A DNA stretch of 60,790 nucleotides from Desulfovibrionaceae bacterium (GCA_910575755.1 CAJTFO010000006.1:52349-113138), one strand, 5' to 3'; shown: positions 46,065 through 58,471, numbered from the stretch's first letter. The notes: generated by a model not told the origin, from the sequence alone. A program made the numbers and translations.

Positions 46065-46235
46065 GCCGCCCACATTCACAGGATTCAGGTCCGGTCTGAA
46101 CGGCCCGCAAAGAAAAAATGGTTTTCCAGATCATGGCGCTTGCTTTTTTCTCAAGCGCGCGCTATGTGTTTCCTCCACATTTTGCAGCGTCGGCGCTTCT
46201 CAAGCCCGGCCTGCCCGCCAAAGGGGGTGATATTC

Positions 46236-46439
46236 TTGCCCGGAGTTTTTCTCAACGACGATGACTATAACTTTGACATCGCTTTGCGCCGTTTCAAAAA
46301 GCAGGTGGAAAAGGCCGGCATTCTTTCTGAAATGAAGAAACGCCAGCACTATGAAAAGCCCAGCGTCATGCGCAAAAAGAAGAAGGCCGCCGCCCGTAAG
46401 CGGCTGATGAAAAAAATCAGAAAGATGAATATGGCCTAG
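46236..46439 (+). CDS. rpsU: Ribosomal protein bS21
   Basis: This 67-residue small-subunit protein promotes initiation. I chose a TTG start at 46236: AAGGGGGTGAT lies just upstream, and translation then gives [28 protein letters not shown], the natural S21 start. The open frame from the ATG at 46140 adds 32 unrelated residues. The C-terminus is extremely basic ([19 protein letters not shown]). Followed by a YqeY-like gene, a conserved rpsU-yqeY-dnaG-rpoD order here split by mutS2. Confidence 0.95.
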   Translation: MPGVFLNDDDYNFDIALRRFKKQVEKAGILSEMKKRQHYEKPSVMRKKKKAAARKRLMKKIRKMNMA

Positions 46440-46592
46440 GCCTGTTCCTGAAGCGTGTCATTCCACGCGTTGCATGGCGTATTTCCGTCATTACAGGCCC
46501 TTCATGTATTCCGGACAGGCACTGCGGGAAATCCCGATGGGGGTTTCCCGCAGTTTCCGCTTCTTTTCCACCCATCCACCCCAGCCACTGCC

Positions 46593-47048
46593 ATGAGCTT
46601 ATCCGAACAGATCGAAAAAGACTACATCCAGGCTTACAAAGCTAAAGACGCCGTGCGCCTGACCGTACTGCGGCTCCTGAAAACCGCGGTCAAAAACAGG
46701 CTGGTGGATCTCCGCCGGCCCGGCGGCAGCCTGTCCGACGAGGAAATGCTGGACGTCATCATCAAGGAAGGCAAGCAGCGCCAGGATTCCATTGAACAGT
46801 ACAGGGCGGCCAACCGCGCCGATCTGGCGGACAAGGAAGCCGCCGAGCTGAAAATATTGCAGGAATACCTGCCCAGGGCGCTCAGCCCGGAAGAACTGAC
46901 GGCGCTTATCGAAACTACTGTGACCGAACTCCAGGCCGCCAGCCCCAGGGACATGGGTCGGGTTATCTCGGCCATCATGGCTTCCCACAAGGGCCGCGTG
47001 GACGGCAAGACACTCTCTGAGGCGGTCAGGCGGCGCCTTGCGCAATAG
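46593..47048 (+). CDS. YqeY/GatB-domain protein
   Basis: This 151-residue helical protein has the YqeY layout: LSEQIEKDYIQAYKAKDAVRLTVLRLLKTAVKN, then KQRQDSIEQYRAANRADLADKEAAELKILQEYLP and a C-terminal ASPRDMGRVISAIMASHKGRVDGKTLSEAVRRRL like the tail domain of GatB. The family is thought to assist aminoacyl-tRNA amidation or tRNA binding, without proof. It commonly sits between rpsU and dnaG, as it does here. Confidence 0.88.
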   Translation: MSLSEQIEKDYIQAYKAKDAVRLTVLRLLKTAVKNRLVDLRRPGGSLSDEEMLDVIIKEGKQRQDSIEQYRAANRADLADKEAAELKILQEYLPRALSPEELTALIETTVTELQAASPRDMGRVISAIMASHKGRVDGKTLSEAVRRRLAQ

Positions 47049-47179
47049 GGCCATCTGACAGGCACATTCTTCCGACAGCCGCCGGCAAGCGCTCCCTGGC
47101 AGCGCGTTACGCGCCATGCGGGTGTGTCTTTGAGTGTTGATTTTTTGCAAAAAGTCAAAATTGATTTGCCCACGCTCGG

Positions 47180-47213
47180 CATTGCGCTTTTCTAAACAAG
47201 GCAAAGCGCAATG
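47180..47213. terminator. Hairpin upstream of mutS2
   Basis: CATTGCGCTTT (47180-47190) pairs with AAAGCGCAATG (47203-47213), an 11-bp stem in the 270-bp gap after the YqeY-like gene. Confidence 0.65.
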
Positions 47214-47319
47214 TTTGACGGAGGGCGCGCCTTTTGCGCTCGCTTCAGCCCTTGCGCCGAAAGAGCTTCAGCACAGATGACGCGACCGGACGGCAAAAGC
47301 ACTTATTTGAGGCAGCCCA

Positions 47320-49710
47320 ATGATCCACAATCGCACCCTCCACGCCCTCGAATTCGCTAAGATCACGGAACATCTGGCCGGGTTGTGCTGCTCTGGCGTG
47401 GGACGCGAAGCCGCTCTGGCCGTGGCCCCCCTGCCGGATGCCGCAGCCGTGACCCTGGCCGCCCGCCTCTATGAAGAGGCCGCCGCCTGGGCCGCCCGGC
47501 CCGTGGGCGACGGCGGCAAGGGCTTCAGCCTGACGGCCTTTCCTGATGTGGGCGGCCTGCTGCGCGCCGCTGAACGCCCCCAGTCCCGGCCCGACGCCGA
47601 CGCCTTCTGGGCTTTGCGCGAAGTGCTGCGCCTGGCTCAGAGCGCTCACGCGGCCATTGACACGCCAGACGCCCCGCGTCACTGGCCGCATTTGCTGGCG
47701 CTGGCCCAGGCCGCTCCCCTGCCCGTGCAGCTCACGGCGGCCCTGAACCGCTGTATTTCCGACGACGGCCTGATCAGGGACGAAAGCTCGCCGGAGCTGT
47801 ACCGCCTGCGCGGCGAACTGCGCCGCCTGCATCAGAGCTGCATGCGCAAGGTCAAGGATTTCGCCCTGCAATACAATATGCTGCCCTATCTGCAGGACGA
47901 GTTCATGACTCTGTCCTCAGACCGCTATGTGCTGCCGCTCAAGGCCAACTTCAAGGGCCGCATGCAGGGCATCATCCACGACTGGTCCCAGACCGGCGAA
48001 ACCTGTTATTTCGAGCCCATGTTCCTGGTGGAGATCAACAACCGCCTTCAGGAGCTCAAGCACGAGGAGCGCGAGGAAGAGCGCAAGGTGCTGACCTATC
48101 TGCGCGACCTGCTGAACGCCGATATGCCCGGGGCCTGGGCCGCTCTGGACTTGCTGGCCCAACTGGATGTGCTGCAGGCCAAACGCCGCCTGGCCGGCCT
48201 TTTTGACGGCCGCTGCATCAGCCTTTCCCCGGTGGAGGAAGGCATCAGCCTGCTGGAGGCCCGCCATCCGCTGCTGGCCCTGAGCCGAAGCAGGAATACC
48301 GACGCGGAACGGCACAGGGCCGGAACCGGCCGCCCCTCCGGGAGCGCAACCGCGCTGCCGGTACGCCCTCTGGACATTCTGTTGCGTCCCGGCGAAAGGG
48401 CGCTGGTCATCACCGGCGGCAACGCGGGCGGCAAAACCGTCTGCCTGAAAACCCTGGGCCTCATAGTGGCCATGACGCTCAGCGGCCTGCCCGTTCCGGC
48501 GGGCGAGGGTTCGCATCTGCCCTGGTTCAGCCGTATGGATGCCTTTATCGGCGACGAGCAGAGCCTGGATGACAATGTTTCCACCTTCACGGCCCAGATT
48601 GATCATCTGGCCAAGGCCTGGAAACATCTGAACCAGCACGGTCTGGCGCTGCTGGACGAATTTGGCGCGGGCACGGACCCGGCCCAGGGCGCGGCTTTGT
48701 CCCAGGCGGTTCTTGACGAATTACTGGACAAACATACTTTCGTGCTGGCGGCAACGCATTTTCCCGCGCTCAAGTCCTACGCCCTGACTCGCGAGGGCGC
48801 CAGGGCGGCGTCCATGCTGTTTGATCCGGCCACCAAAAAGCCGCTGTTCAAGCTGGCCTATGATCAGGTGGGGGCCAGCCAGGCTCTGGATGTGGCGCGG
48901 GAGCACGGCCTGCCCGAAGCCATTCTGCGCCGGGCCGAACATTATTTGTTGCAGGACGGCCAGGACGCCACGGCCCTGCTGGCCCGCCTTAACGATCTGG
49001 CCGCCAGGCGCGAGGAAGAACTGGCCACGTTGCGCGCGGAGCAGGAAAAGGCCCGCCACGCCGCGCAGGCGAGCCGTGAGCGGCTGGAAAGGGAACGCCT
49101 TCGCCTGCATGAGGAAGTGCGCGGCAAGGCCGCCGAACTGATGCGGGCCTGGAAGGAAGGCCGGGCCACGTCCAAGCAGGCGCTGAAAGAAATGTCCCGC
49201 CTGAGGGCTTCTCTGCTTCCGGCGGCGGAAGCGGAGGCACAGTCAGTGCTGCCCCGGCCCCAACAGTTCGTGCCGGGTCAGCGTGTGCTGCACGGCGTTT
49301 TCAACAAGCGCGGCGTGATTACGGATGTGGACGAACGCCGGGGCCGCGTGCGCCTGGATATGAACGGCGTGAACCTCTGGGCCGAAATGAAGGATTTGCG
49401 CGAAAGCGGCGGCACGCCGGCGCAGCCCCCCGCGCCCCGCGCCGCCGTGAAGCGCGGTGACGATACCGCCTCCCTGCGGCTGGATTTGCGCGGCATGCGC
49501 GCGGATCAGGCCCTGGCCGAGGTGGAGCGCTTTCTGGATAAAGCCCTGCTGGCCGGCTTTTCAGAAGTGGAAATCGTGCACGGGCGCGGCACTGGCGCGC
49601 TGCGGCGCGAGGTGCACGAATTTCTGCGCGCCTTTCCGGCCGTGGACCAGTTTTCGCTGGCGCCGGAAGATCGCGGCGGCGACGGCATGACTCTTGTGAC
49701 ATTTCGCTAA
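47320..49710 (+). CDS. mutS2: Endonuclease MutS2 / ribosome rescue ATPase
   Basis: This 796-residue protein has no mismatch-binding domain. The lever and clamp regions (1-330) lead to the ABC ATPase: Walker A GGNAGGKTVCLKT, DDNVSTFTAQIDHLAKA, Walker B LALLDEFGAGTDPAQGAALSQA and ATHFPALKSYA. A long coiled coil follows (EEELATLRAEQEKARHAAQ), then the KOW-like linker and a C-terminal Smr nuclease domain LDLRGMRADQALAEVERFLDKAL...VHGRGTGALR. It suppresses recombination or splits collided ribosomes, depending on species. It is inserted between the YqeY-like gene and dnaG. Confidence 0.95.
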   Translation: MIHNRTLHALEFAKITEHLAGLCCSGVGREAALAVAPLPDAAAVTLAARLYEEAAAWAARPVGDGGKGFSLTAFPDVGGLLRAAERPQSRPDADAFWALREVLRLAQSAHAAIDTPDAPRHWPHLLALAQAAPLPVQLTAALNRCISDDGLIRDESSPELYRLRGELRRLHQSCMRKVKDFALQYNMLPYLQDEFMTLSSDRYVLPLKANFKGRMQGIIHDWSQTGETCYFEPMFLVEINNRLQELKHEEREEERKVLTYLRDLLNADMPGAWAALDLLAQLDVLQAKRRLAGLFDGRCISLSPVEEGISLLEARHPLLALSRSRNTDAERHRAGTGRPSGSATALPVRPLDILLRPGERALVITGGNAGGKTVCLKTLGLIVAMTLSGLPVPAGEGSHLPWFSRMDAFIGDEQSLDDNVSTFTAQIDHLAKAWKHLNQHGLALLDEFGAGTDPAQGAALSQAVLDELLDKHTFVLAATHFPALKSYALTREGARAASMLFDPATKKPLFKLAYDQVGASQALDVAREHGLPEAILRRAEHYLLQDGQDATALLARLNDLAARREEELATLRAEQEKARHAAQASRERLERERLRLHEEVRGKAAELMRAWKEGRATSKQALKEMSRLRASLLPAAEAEAQSVLPRPQQFVPGQRVLHGVFNKRGVITDVDERRGRVRLDMNGVNLWAEMKDLRESGGTPAQPPAPRAAVKRGDDTASLRLDLRGMRADQALAEVERFLDKALLAGFSEVEIVHGRGTGALRREVHEFLRAFPAVDQFSLAPEDRGGDGMTLVTFR

Positions 49711-49775
49711 TCCGCGCATGGCAGGCGGACAAGGGAACATATCAAGTCGTCAGAGCAAACAGGGGCCGCTGCCGT

Positions 49776-51507
49776 ATGCAATCCAAAGACGCCATCCGCG
49801 CCATCAAAGAACGCCTGAACATTGTAGACCTCGTGCGTCGCTATGTGGAGCTGAAGCGCAATGGCCCGCGCTGGGTGGCCCCCTGCCCTTTTCATCAGGA
49901 AACCAAGCCCTCCTTTTCCGTCAGCGAGGAACAGGGCATGTTTTACTGCTTTGGCTGCCAGGCTTCCGGGGACATCTTTGATTTCCACAGCCGGATCAAC
50001 GGCCTGGAGTTCAAGGAAAGCCTGGAACAACTGGCCGCCGAGGCGGGCGTCGCCATTGATCGCGGGCGCGGCAAAGCCGGCAATCAGGGCGCAGAGCGGG
50101 AGCGCCGCTCCAGCCGCCAGCAGATGCTGCGCATGTACGAACTGGCCGCCGGGCATTTCAGCGCGGCCCTGCAAAGCCCGGAAGCCGCCCAATGCCGGGA
50201 GTACATCGAACGGCGCGGCCTGAGCGAAGATATTGTACAGCGCTTCGGTCTGGGCTGGGCGCGGCGTGAGTGGCAATCCCTGGCTGACGCCCTGCGCCGC
50301 GCGGGTTTTGACGCCCGCCTGGCCGTGGAGGCGGGCCTGCTGGGCCAGTCCGGCAACGGTCGGGCCTATGACCGCTTCCGGGGACGGCTGATTTTTCCCA
50401 TCAAGAACCTGTCCAACCAGATCATCGCTTTCGGCGGGCGAATTATCGCCGAAGAGGACGAGGCCAAGTACATCAACAGCTCGGACACGCCCCTGTACAA
50501 GAAGGGCGAACACCTCTACGGCCTGGCCCAGGCCCGGCGCGGCATCACCACCAAGGGCCGCGCCCTGCTCACTGAAGGTTACATGGATGTGCTCACCCTG
50601 CATCAGTTCGGCTACGACAATGCCGTGGGCGTGCTGGGCACCGCGCTGACCCCGGAGCAGATCAAGCGCCTTTCGGGTTTCGCCTCCCAAATGGTGCTGC
50701 TCTTCGACGGGGACCGCGCCGGGCGCAAGGCTGCCCTGCGCTCCTGCGAAATGCTGCTTACGCGCGGGCTGGCCTGCAACGTGGTGCTGATGCCGGAAGG
50801 TGAAGACATTGACAGTCTGCTGCGCGGCGCGGGGCCTGAAGTCTTTGAGGACTTGCAGGCCAGGGCGCCGGATGGCCTGCGTTTCTGCGTGGACGTGCTC
50901 AAGGCCCTGGCCCCGCGCGAAACCGTGGAATGGGCGCGGAATTTTCTGCGGCAGGTGGAATTGCCGGAACTGGTCAGCCCCTATGTTTCGCGGCTGTCCG
51001 GGCACTTGCAGCTTTCTGAAAACGAGCTGCGCCAGGGCCTGGCCGCCTGGCACAGCCAGAAACAACAGGACAGCCGGAGCCGCGCCCCGCAGCGCACGGC
51101 CAAACCCAGCCTCGCGCGGCAGAACATGCGCGACCGCCAGATCATGATGTACGCGGTGCGTTACCCTGAACGACTGGACGACCTCCGCGCCCTGGGCGCG
51201 GATCTGGCCATACAGTCGCCCATTGCCCGACGCCTCTGGGACAAGATTGAAGAACTGGGAGAAGAAAGCTCCTACCATCTGGATCAACGCGAAAAAAACT
51301 TCTGGAACCATTGCCGGGGAGCTGAGGCCGCCCCCCGCGACAGCGGCGACAACGAACTGGAGTTTTTGCGCCGTGACCTGGACGCCTATTATGCCTCGGC
51401 GCAAAAATCATCTGTTTCCGCAGCCTTACGCGAGAATACCGGTACAGGTGACTTTGCGGCTGATTTGGATTATCTTCGCGCACTGCAGGAAACCTTGGAG
51501 AAAGGGC

Positions 51508-51515
<8 letters not shown>
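49776..51515 (+). CDS. dnaG: DNA primase
   Basis: This 579-residue primase makes the RNA primers for replication. The zinc-binding CHC2 domain uses Cys37, His40, Cys58 and Cys61 (CPFH...CFGC). The TOPRIM core has [16 protein letters not shown] and [13 protein letters not shown]. The C-terminal helicase-binding domain (about 440-579) is divergent, as usual. Its last 8 bases overlap rpoD, reproducing the macromolecular synthesis operon in which primase and sigma70 are co-expressed. Confidence 0.96.
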
Positions 51516-53277
<1,762 letters not shown>

Positions 53278-53412
53278 CGCGTGAACCTTTTCGCCGCCGG
53301 CTGCGTTCGACTTTGCCGCGCCTCAGCCTGCGGTCAGCGCACTGGTTTTCACGTCGTATTCGCGTCGCCAGAGCGTTGAAAATGATGTATATAACACTAT
53401 GGTGAAGTGCTG

Positions 53413-54099
53413 ATGGCAGTATCGCACAGCATTCTGTGGCTGAGAGCAACTTTTTTTGCAGTACTGTGCTGCCTGCTGCTGCCCGTTGCGCTGCGGGCTG
53501 AGCAAGACCCCCTGCCCCAGCCCGAAGGCGTGGTGGCCCGTTGCTTTGACGGCGATACCTTCAAGCTCACGGATCGACGCATAGTGCGTCTGGCGGGCAT
53601 TGACACGCCGGAAATGGGCCGTGACCACAAAGCCCAGTATTACGCCCGCGAGGCCCGGCAGGAACTGAACGCGCTGGCCAAGGGGCAAAAAGTCCGTCTG
53701 TTTGCGGCCGGAGTCAAACGCAAGGATCACTACGGTCGTATCGTGGCCGACGTGCGCCTGGAGGACGGTCGCTCCCTGAATGATCTGATGATTGCGCGAG
53801 GCGCGGCTTTTTACTATCCGCATCAGGATCAGAATCCGCACCTTCAGGAACGTCTGCGCGCCCTCCAGGAGCAGGCCATCAACGAGCGGCGCGGCCTCTG
53901 GGCTCATCTGCTCTCCCTGCCGCTGGCCCGCCTGAATTACACGGGCAACCGCGATTCCCTGCGCTTTTTCCCGGCGGACTGCCCTGAGGCCCAGCGCATC
54001 AAACCCCGCAACCGTGTCTATTTTGGCACCCTGATGGACGCGTTTCTGGCCGGGTACGCTCCGGCCCGAGTCTGTCGCTTCTGGCCCGATCAACCATGA
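53413..54099 (+). CDS. Secreted thermonuclease (staphylococcal nuclease-like)
   Basis: About 228 residues. Signal peptide [29 protein letters not shown]. The SNase OB-fold follows: [14 protein letters not shown] (metal Asp), [11 protein letters not shown] (catalytic Arg), [13 protein letters not shown] and GAAFYYP. It would cut DNA or RNA in the periplasm or outside. A GTG at 53407 is an alternative start. The C-terminal 65 residues lie outside the core and are unusual. It is linked by 4-bp overlap to queC, probably by chance of compaction. Confidence 0.85.
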   Translation: MAVSHSILWLRATFFAVLCCLLLPVALRAEQDPLPQPEGVVARCFDGDTFKLTDRRIVRLAGIDTPEMGRDHKAQYYAREARQELNALAKGQKVRLFAAGVKRKDHYGRIVADVRLEDGRSLNDLMIARGAAFYYPHQDQNPHLQERLRALQEQAINERRGLWAHLLSLPLARLNYTGNRDSLRFFPADCPEAQRIKPRNRVYFGTLMDAFLAGYAPARVCRFWPDQP

Positions 54100-54878
54100 G
54101 TACCAACCTTTCCGCCACCCCCCTTGGACAAGAGCAGGCGCTGGTCATCTTTTCCGGCGGGCAGGATTCCGCCACCTGTCTGGCCTGGGCGCTGAGCAGG
54201 TTCCGGCGTGTTCTGACATTGGGTTTTGACTATGGGCAGCGCCACAGCGTGGAACTGGCCTGCCGCCAGCGCCTGCGCGCGGGTCTGGCCGCGCTGGATC
54301 CGCTTTGGGCGTCCCGCCTGGGGCCGGATACCCTGCTGAATGTGGATATTTTCCGCCAACTGGCCGACACGGCCCTGACCTCCGAGGCGCCCATTACTGC
54401 CGACGGGCCGGGCGGGCTGCCCACCAGCTTCGTGCCGGGCCGCAATCTGCTGTTCATTCTGCATACCGCCGTCTGGGCCTATGCCAAGGATATCCGCCAT
54501 CTGGTGCTGGGCGTCTGCCAGAGCGATTTTTCCGGCTATCCGGACTGCCGCGACGACAGCATCAAGGCCATGCAGGTGGCGCTCAATCTGGGGATGGCCA
54601 GCCGCTTCATCCTGCACACGCCGCTCATGTGGCTGAACAAGAGCGGAGCCTGGGAACTGGCTGAAAATCTGGGCGGCGCGGCCCTGGTGGATTTGATTCT
54701 GGAAGAAAGCCATACCTGCTATGCGGGCGAACGCGGTCAGCGCCACCCGTGGGGCTACGGCTGCGGCATCTGCCCGGCCTGCCGCCTGCGCGCCGCCGGC
54801 TATGCCGCATATGCAAAAGCACGGCGCCCAGAGGACAAAGGCGCGTTCCCTGCCGGGCGGGACCACACGGAGGTCTGA
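54096..54878 (+). CDS. queC: 7-cyano-7-deazaguanine synthase
   Basis: This 260-residue enzyme converts 7-carboxy-7-deazaguanine to preQ0 in queuosine synthesis. The PP-loop is [16 protein letters not shown] and the substrate-binding region has [10 protein letters not shown]. The zinc site is the C-terminal set CYAGERGQ...[16 protein letters not shown]. No other queuosine genes are in the window. The last base of its stop overlaps the ATG of the next gene. Confidence 0.93.
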   Translation: MSTNLSATPLGQEQALVIFSGGQDSATCLAWALSRFRRVLTLGFDYGQRHSVELACRQRLRAGLAALDPLWASRLGPDTLLNVDIFRQLADTALTSEAPITADGPGGLPTSFVPGRNLLFILHTAVWAYAKDIRHLVLGVCQSDFSGYPDCRDDSIKAMQVALNLGMASRFILHTPLMWLNKSGAWELAENLGGAALVDLILEESHTCYAGERGQRHPWGYGCGICPACRLRAAGYAAYAKARRPEDKGAFPAGRDHTEV

Positions 54879-55426
54879 TGTCCAGAAAACAACTCTGCGC
54901 GGCCCAAGGCATTGAAGCGGCCTGTATTCTTTTTCAGCTTAACAGCAAAACAGCCGACATCCTGCGCCTGGCCCAAAACGCCGGCCTGCCGCCCGTGTTC
55001 ACCACTGGAGCGGAACGAGCACGGCTTTGCGCCGAATGGCGGGCTTTTGTCCATGCCGCAGTCACGGCCGGGCTCATGCAGCATGCGCCCAACAGCGTGC
55101 TGGTGGGCTATCTGCGACAGACCGGCCCTCTGCTGCGCGCGGCGGAAGCGGACACGCCGGGCGGCTGTGCCCCACCGGAATCCCAGCAGCCAGCCCAGAC
55201 CGACTTTGTGGACGGCCCTTTTGCCTCCTATATGGCCTTGCTGGGGCACGGCGAGCAGGCCGGCTGCCCTTCTCTCTTCTGCCGCCGCCTGGCCGACGCC
55301 GCACCCGGACTTGCCGCGCATCTGGCGCAGGATACGCGTGTGCAAGCGCGTCTGGCCGCTGTGATGGCTCTGGTGATCAGCGCCATATGGGACAAGCTGG
55401 AAGAATTTGAAATTCTGGCGGACTGA
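54878..55426 (+). CDS. Conserved hypothetical protein after queC
   Basis: This 182-residue protein starts in a TGATG overlap with queC, so it is translationally coupled. The sequence is mostly helical, with QLNSKTADILRLAQNAGLPPVFTTGAERARLCAEWRAFV at the start and LAAVMALVISAIWDKLEEFEILAD at the end. A Pro/Ala-rich middle (residues 90-108) separates the two halves. I do not recognise the family. Coupling suggests a role alongside QueC, but this is not shown. Confidence 0.6.
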   Translation: MSRKQLCAAQGIEAACILFQLNSKTADILRLAQNAGLPPVFTTGAERARLCAEWRAFVHAAVTAGLMQHAPNSVLVGYLRQTGPLLRAAEADTPGGCAPPESQQPAQTDFVDGPFASYMALLGHGEQAGCPSLFCRRLADAAPGLAAHLAQDTRVQARLAAVMALVISAIWDKLEEFEILAD

Positions 55427-55547
55427 AGCTACAGTCGTATATCTTTATAACTATATTATTTATAATGATAGTTTTTAGCTATTGATTACTGCGTTCCTCG
55501 CCATAAAGAGCAGCCCAAACACTGTTCCACCGTTTCCGTAGAATGCT

Positions 55548-56012
55548 CTAGGCTTCATCCATTCCGTCCAATTCCGGCGGCAAGGCTTCCTCACTGAACA
55601 AGGCAAAACCCGCTTCACGCAACAACCTGGCCCAGACGCCCTCGCCGGGGCATAACCTGCCGCTGAACGTGCCGTCATAAATCCGACCAAAACCGCAGGA
55701 GGGAGAACGGCTTTTGAGAATTGCCGCCGTGCAGCCACGGCTTTGTGCCGCGCGCAACGCCAGTTGAGCGCCGCGCAGAAACCTCTTTGTCAGATCCCGC
55801 CCATCCTGGGCAAGCACGCTCTGCCCCATCAGCTCACAAGGAAGCCGGGGCGTTGGCAAACCTGCCATACTTTCCGGACAGGCCGGGATGGCCCTCCCCT
55901 CTTCAACCAGACGAATCACCGCAGCGCAGGGATTACTGCCGCCGTCATAGCGGCAAGCCAGACCGGCCAGACAGCCGCTGACCACATAGCGTACCCGCGG
56001 CGCATCCGCCAT
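55548..56012 (-). CDS. DUF523 protein
   Basis: This 154-residue Cys-rich protein has VSGCLAGLACRYDGGSN, CPESMAGLPTPRLPCE, AILKSRSPSCGFGRIYDGTFSG and GEGV. These match the DUF523 family, which may bind a metal or act in thio-modification. It starts where the upstream small membrane protein gene ends (ATGA). An AT-rich 120-bp gap lies between its stop and the convergent upstream gene. Confidence 0.88.
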   Translation of the reverse strand: MADAPRVRYVVSGCLAGLACRYDGGSNPCAAVIRLVEEGRAIPACPESMAGLPTPRLPCELMGQSVLAQDGRDLTKRFLRGAQLALRAAQSRGCTAAILKSRSPSCGFGRIYDGTFSGRLCPGEGVWARLLREAGFALFSEEALPPELDGMDEA

Positions 56013-56272
56013 CAGTGCTCCACCGCCCTCATGCGCCTCTGCTGCATGCCTTCGCGTACCGCTCGCCGCACGGCCTCTTCAGCCTGCTGCGTGGCGGGCA
56101 CATTGGAATAATACAATGCGCCGCTGTCCAGATCGTATTGCTCCTGCGTCGCGTCATAACGCTGCCAGGCGGGAGACAAAGCCACCAGGCGCGGCGTCAG
56201 TACGGCAAAAAAGAACCACAGGGCCACGGCCCATCCGCCCATTTTCAAAAGGTTGCGCACAACAGGCGACAT
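56012..56272 (-). CDS. Small membrane-anchored protein, unknown
   Basis: This 86-residue protein has one N-terminal membrane segment (GGWAVALWFFFAVLTPRLVAL, about residues 12-32) and a soluble tail YDATQEQYDLDSGALYYSNVPATQQAEEAVRRAVREGMQQRR. No family recognised. Its stop overlaps the DUF523 start, suggesting a two-gene unit. A terminator lies just upstream. Confidence 0.6.
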   Translation of the reverse strand: MSPVVRNLLKMGGWAVALWFFFAVLTPRLVALSPAWQRYDATQEQYDLDSGALYYSNVPATQQAEEAVRRAVREGMQQRRMRAVEH

Positions 56273-56283
56273 GTCCCCCCCAT

Positions 56284-56317
56284 AAAAAAGGGGCCGCCGT
56301 GTGTCCCACGGCGGCCC
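56284..56317 (-). terminator. Terminator of the YeiH-like gene
   Basis: GGGCCGCCGTG (56291-56301) and CACGGCGGCCC (56307-56317); on the minus strand the T-run TTTTTT follows (56289-56284). Confidence 0.88.
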
Positions 56318-56331
56318 GCATGCAATTTGCG

Positions 56332-58059
56332 TTAGATCTTGGCCGTAATTTCAGGGAATACCTTGTAGAACATGATCCAGGCCATGAGCAGGGTCAGCGC
56401 CAAGTTCAGGGACTGGCCGCAGATATACAGGATGATGGGCTTGCCGCCCTTAAAGTATTTGCCCAGTTCGCGGAAGTTGGTGGTCAGACCGATGGCGACA
56501 AAAGCCAGACCAAAGAACCAGCCGCGCAACGGCACGGAAATCTTGTTGGTGCCGTTATCCACCAGCATCTTGCCGAAGTCGGCGCCAAGGCCGCTGCTGA
56601 CCAGGGAGAAAACAACGGAAGCAGCCAGGAAACCAATGACAAACTTGGGGAAGCGGTGCCAGATTTCCATGGCGCCCACGCTCTCGCCAGCCCGCGCCTC
56701 AACCTTGGTGGAGAAATAGATGGCCACGCAGAAAGCGGTTACGCCGATGAGCACATTCTGGATCATCTTGACGGTGGCGGCCACCTGCAGAGCCTTGGGA
56801 CCGATAAACGCGCCTGCGGCGGCCACAGCGCCCGTGGCGTCCACAGTACCGCCAATCCAGGCGCCGCCCAGCACCTCAGGCATGCCCACAGCTTTGATGA
56901 AGGCCGGCATAACCACCATCATGATGGCCGTAAAGGTCAGCGAAAGACCAATGGAAAGAGTCAGCTCTTCCTTTTTGGCGCGGGCGGCGGCGGCCGTAGC
57001 GATAGCCGCCGAGGTGCCGCATACGGACATGTCTGCGGAAATGACTATGTTCAGGGTCTGAGAGGGCATCTTCAGCACCTTCTGACCGAAGATATAGGTG
57101 CTGATCAGTACGATGGGCGTCACTACCCACGCCACAAAAATGCCGGGGATGCCGATGGCCATAATCTTGTGGAAGAGCACTTCCGCGCCCAGCAGCACCA
57201 GACCGGCTTTAATGAAGTATTCCACCTGGGCGCCCTCTTTGAGCCACCTGGGCGTACCCACGGTATTAGCAACAATCATGCCAATGGCAATGGACCATAT
57301 CTCGGCATTGATGCCGTAAAGCCGCATGGTTTTCTGATTGCCAAGAATATTGGCCAGCACGCAGAGCGCGTACACGCCCAGGAAAGCGACAAAAAATTTG
57401 CCCACGTTGAAGCCCATGAACATGGCGCCGATGGAGGTCAGCACTGCCAGCGCAAGACCCAGCACGATCAGCGTGGGAATGCGATTGAAGGGCGCGACCA
57501 GCTTTTTGGCGGCGGCGGCCGTCTGCTTCTTGGCGGCCTGCCATTCGTCAATGGCTTTTTTGGCGGCGGCGTTCAGCGTGGCGTCGCCAAAAGCAGCGCC
57601 AGCGGCAGCGGCCTCGGTTTCTTTGGCCAGAGCCAGAGCGGCGGCTTCAGCCTGCTTGGCCGCGTCCACTTTCGGCTGAATGGCTTCATTGATCTTGTCA
57701 GCCTGCGCCTGCGACATCATCAGCGCATCCAGAGGATTGGACTGCCAGCGGGCAGGCGTTTTCAACTGATTGATGATTGCCTTGACGGAAGCCAGTTTTT
57801 GCCCCTGAAGCCCTTTTTGAGCAGCGGAGGCCTCATACCAGGCAATGGTTTTGAACGGTTTGGTGGACTCGGCTTCCATGACCGCCGCATACTGATTGTA
57901 TTTGCTCTCCAGATCCTGGCGACCGCTGAAAACCGTAAACATGGCCACAGCCAGAATAAAGAAGCCGATCCAGATAGCCCAGTAATCTTCCTTTTTCCAC
58001 AGATCGGACCATTGCGACTTTGCCCTGTCGACAACAATCGTCCCATTTTCCTGAGACAT
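56332..58059 (-). CDS. YeiH/UPF0324 family putative sulfate or sulfonate exporter
   Basis: This 575-residue membrane protein has one N-terminal membrane segment ([20 protein letters not shown]). An unusual soluble region of about 130 residues, Ala-rich and helical (residues 55-190), comes next. Ten or so membrane segments then carry the family motifs: [31 protein letters not shown] and [25 protein letters not shown] precedes ATG. The family is annotated as sulfate exporters on thin evidence, but a role in sulfite or sulfate traffic would suit a sulfur-metabolising host. The long insert is more than typical YeiH has. Confidence 0.85.
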   Translation of the reverse strand: MSQENGTIVVDRAKSQWSDLWKKEDYWAIWIGFFILAVAMFTVFSGRQDLESKYNQYAAVMEAESTKPFKTIAWYEASAAQKGLQGQKLASVKAIINQLKTPARWQSNPLDALMMSQAQADKINEAIQPKVDAAKQAEAAALALAKETEAAAAGAAFGDATLNAAAKKAIDEWQAAKKQTAAAAKKLVAPFNRIPTLIVLGLALAVLTSIGAMFMGFNVGKFFVAFLGVYALCVLANILGNQKTMRLYGINAEIWSIAIGMIVANTVGTPRWLKEGAQVEYFIKAGLVLLGAEVLFHKIMAIGIPGIFVAWVVTPIVLISTYIFGQKVLKMPSQTLNIVISADMSVCGTSAAIATAAAARAKKEELTLSIGLSLTFTAIMMVVMPAFIKAVGMPEVLGGAWIGGTVDATGAVAAAGAFIGPKALQVAATVKMIQNVLIGVTAFCVAIYFSTKVEARAGESVGAMEIWHRFPKFVIGFLAASVVFSLVSSGLGADFGKMLVDNGTNKISVPLRGWFFGLAFVAIGLTTNFRELGKYFKGGKPIILYICGQSLNLALTLLMAWIMFYKVFPEITAKI

Positions 58060-58271
58060 CCCTTTCCTCCTGTCAACTCTAACTGTTTCTAGACACGTCC
58101 AGCCAGCCGGAGTGTGCCGTAGCGTCCAATAAACAATTTTATCCGGCGTCTTATAGTGTACACAATCATATACGTATATTCAAGCCACGAATTTTCACCC
58201 GCGACCGCTGCCCCATAAGACGCGGCCATTTTAGGCCGAAAAAACTTTTTGAATTTGCCAAGAAAAAATTA

Positions 58272-58300
58272 TTGACAACCTCCTCCTCTTCAAATATCTT
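58272..58300 (+). promoter_or_regulatory. Promoter of the tRNA pair
   Basis: TTGACA (58272-58277), 17 bp, TATCTT (58295-58300). Predicted start about 58307, just before tRNA-Gln. Confidence 0.75.
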
Positions 58301-58311
58301 CCCTCTCGTGT

Positions 58312-58386
58312 TGAGCTGTCGTTCAATTGGCAGGACGGCGGATTCTGGCTCCGCTAATCAAGGTTCGAGTCCTTGCAGCTCAGCCA
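58312..58386 (+). tRNA. tRNA-Gln (CTG anticodon)
   Basis: Acceptor TGAGCTG (58312-58318) pairs with CAGCTCA (58376-58382). The anticodon stem GCGGA/TCCGC encloses TTCTGGC with anticodon CTG. T-arm CAAGG-TTCGAGT-CCTTG. CCA is encoded. Confidence 0.95.
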
Positions 58387-58394
58387 ACACGTGC

Positions 58395-58471
58395 GTCCCC
58401 ATCGTCTAGCCGGCCCAGGACAACGGCCTTTCACGCCGTCGACAGGGGTTCAAATCCCCTTGGGGACGCCA
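58395..58471 (+). tRNA. tRNA-Glu (TTC anticodon)
   Basis: Acceptor GTCCCCA pairs with TGGGGAC. Anticodon stem ACGGC/GCCGT encloses CTTTCAC with anticodon TTC. T-arm GGGG-TTCAAAT-CCCC. CCA is encoded at 58469-58471. It lies 8 bp after tRNA-Gln and directly before an integrase gene, so its 3' end is the likely attachment site. Confidence 0.96.

Noticed and set aside
49707..51404. 565-codon minus-strand open frame opposite dnaG
   Set aside because: DnaG is unmistakable on the plus strand; the antisense frame has low-complexity composition and no start signal.
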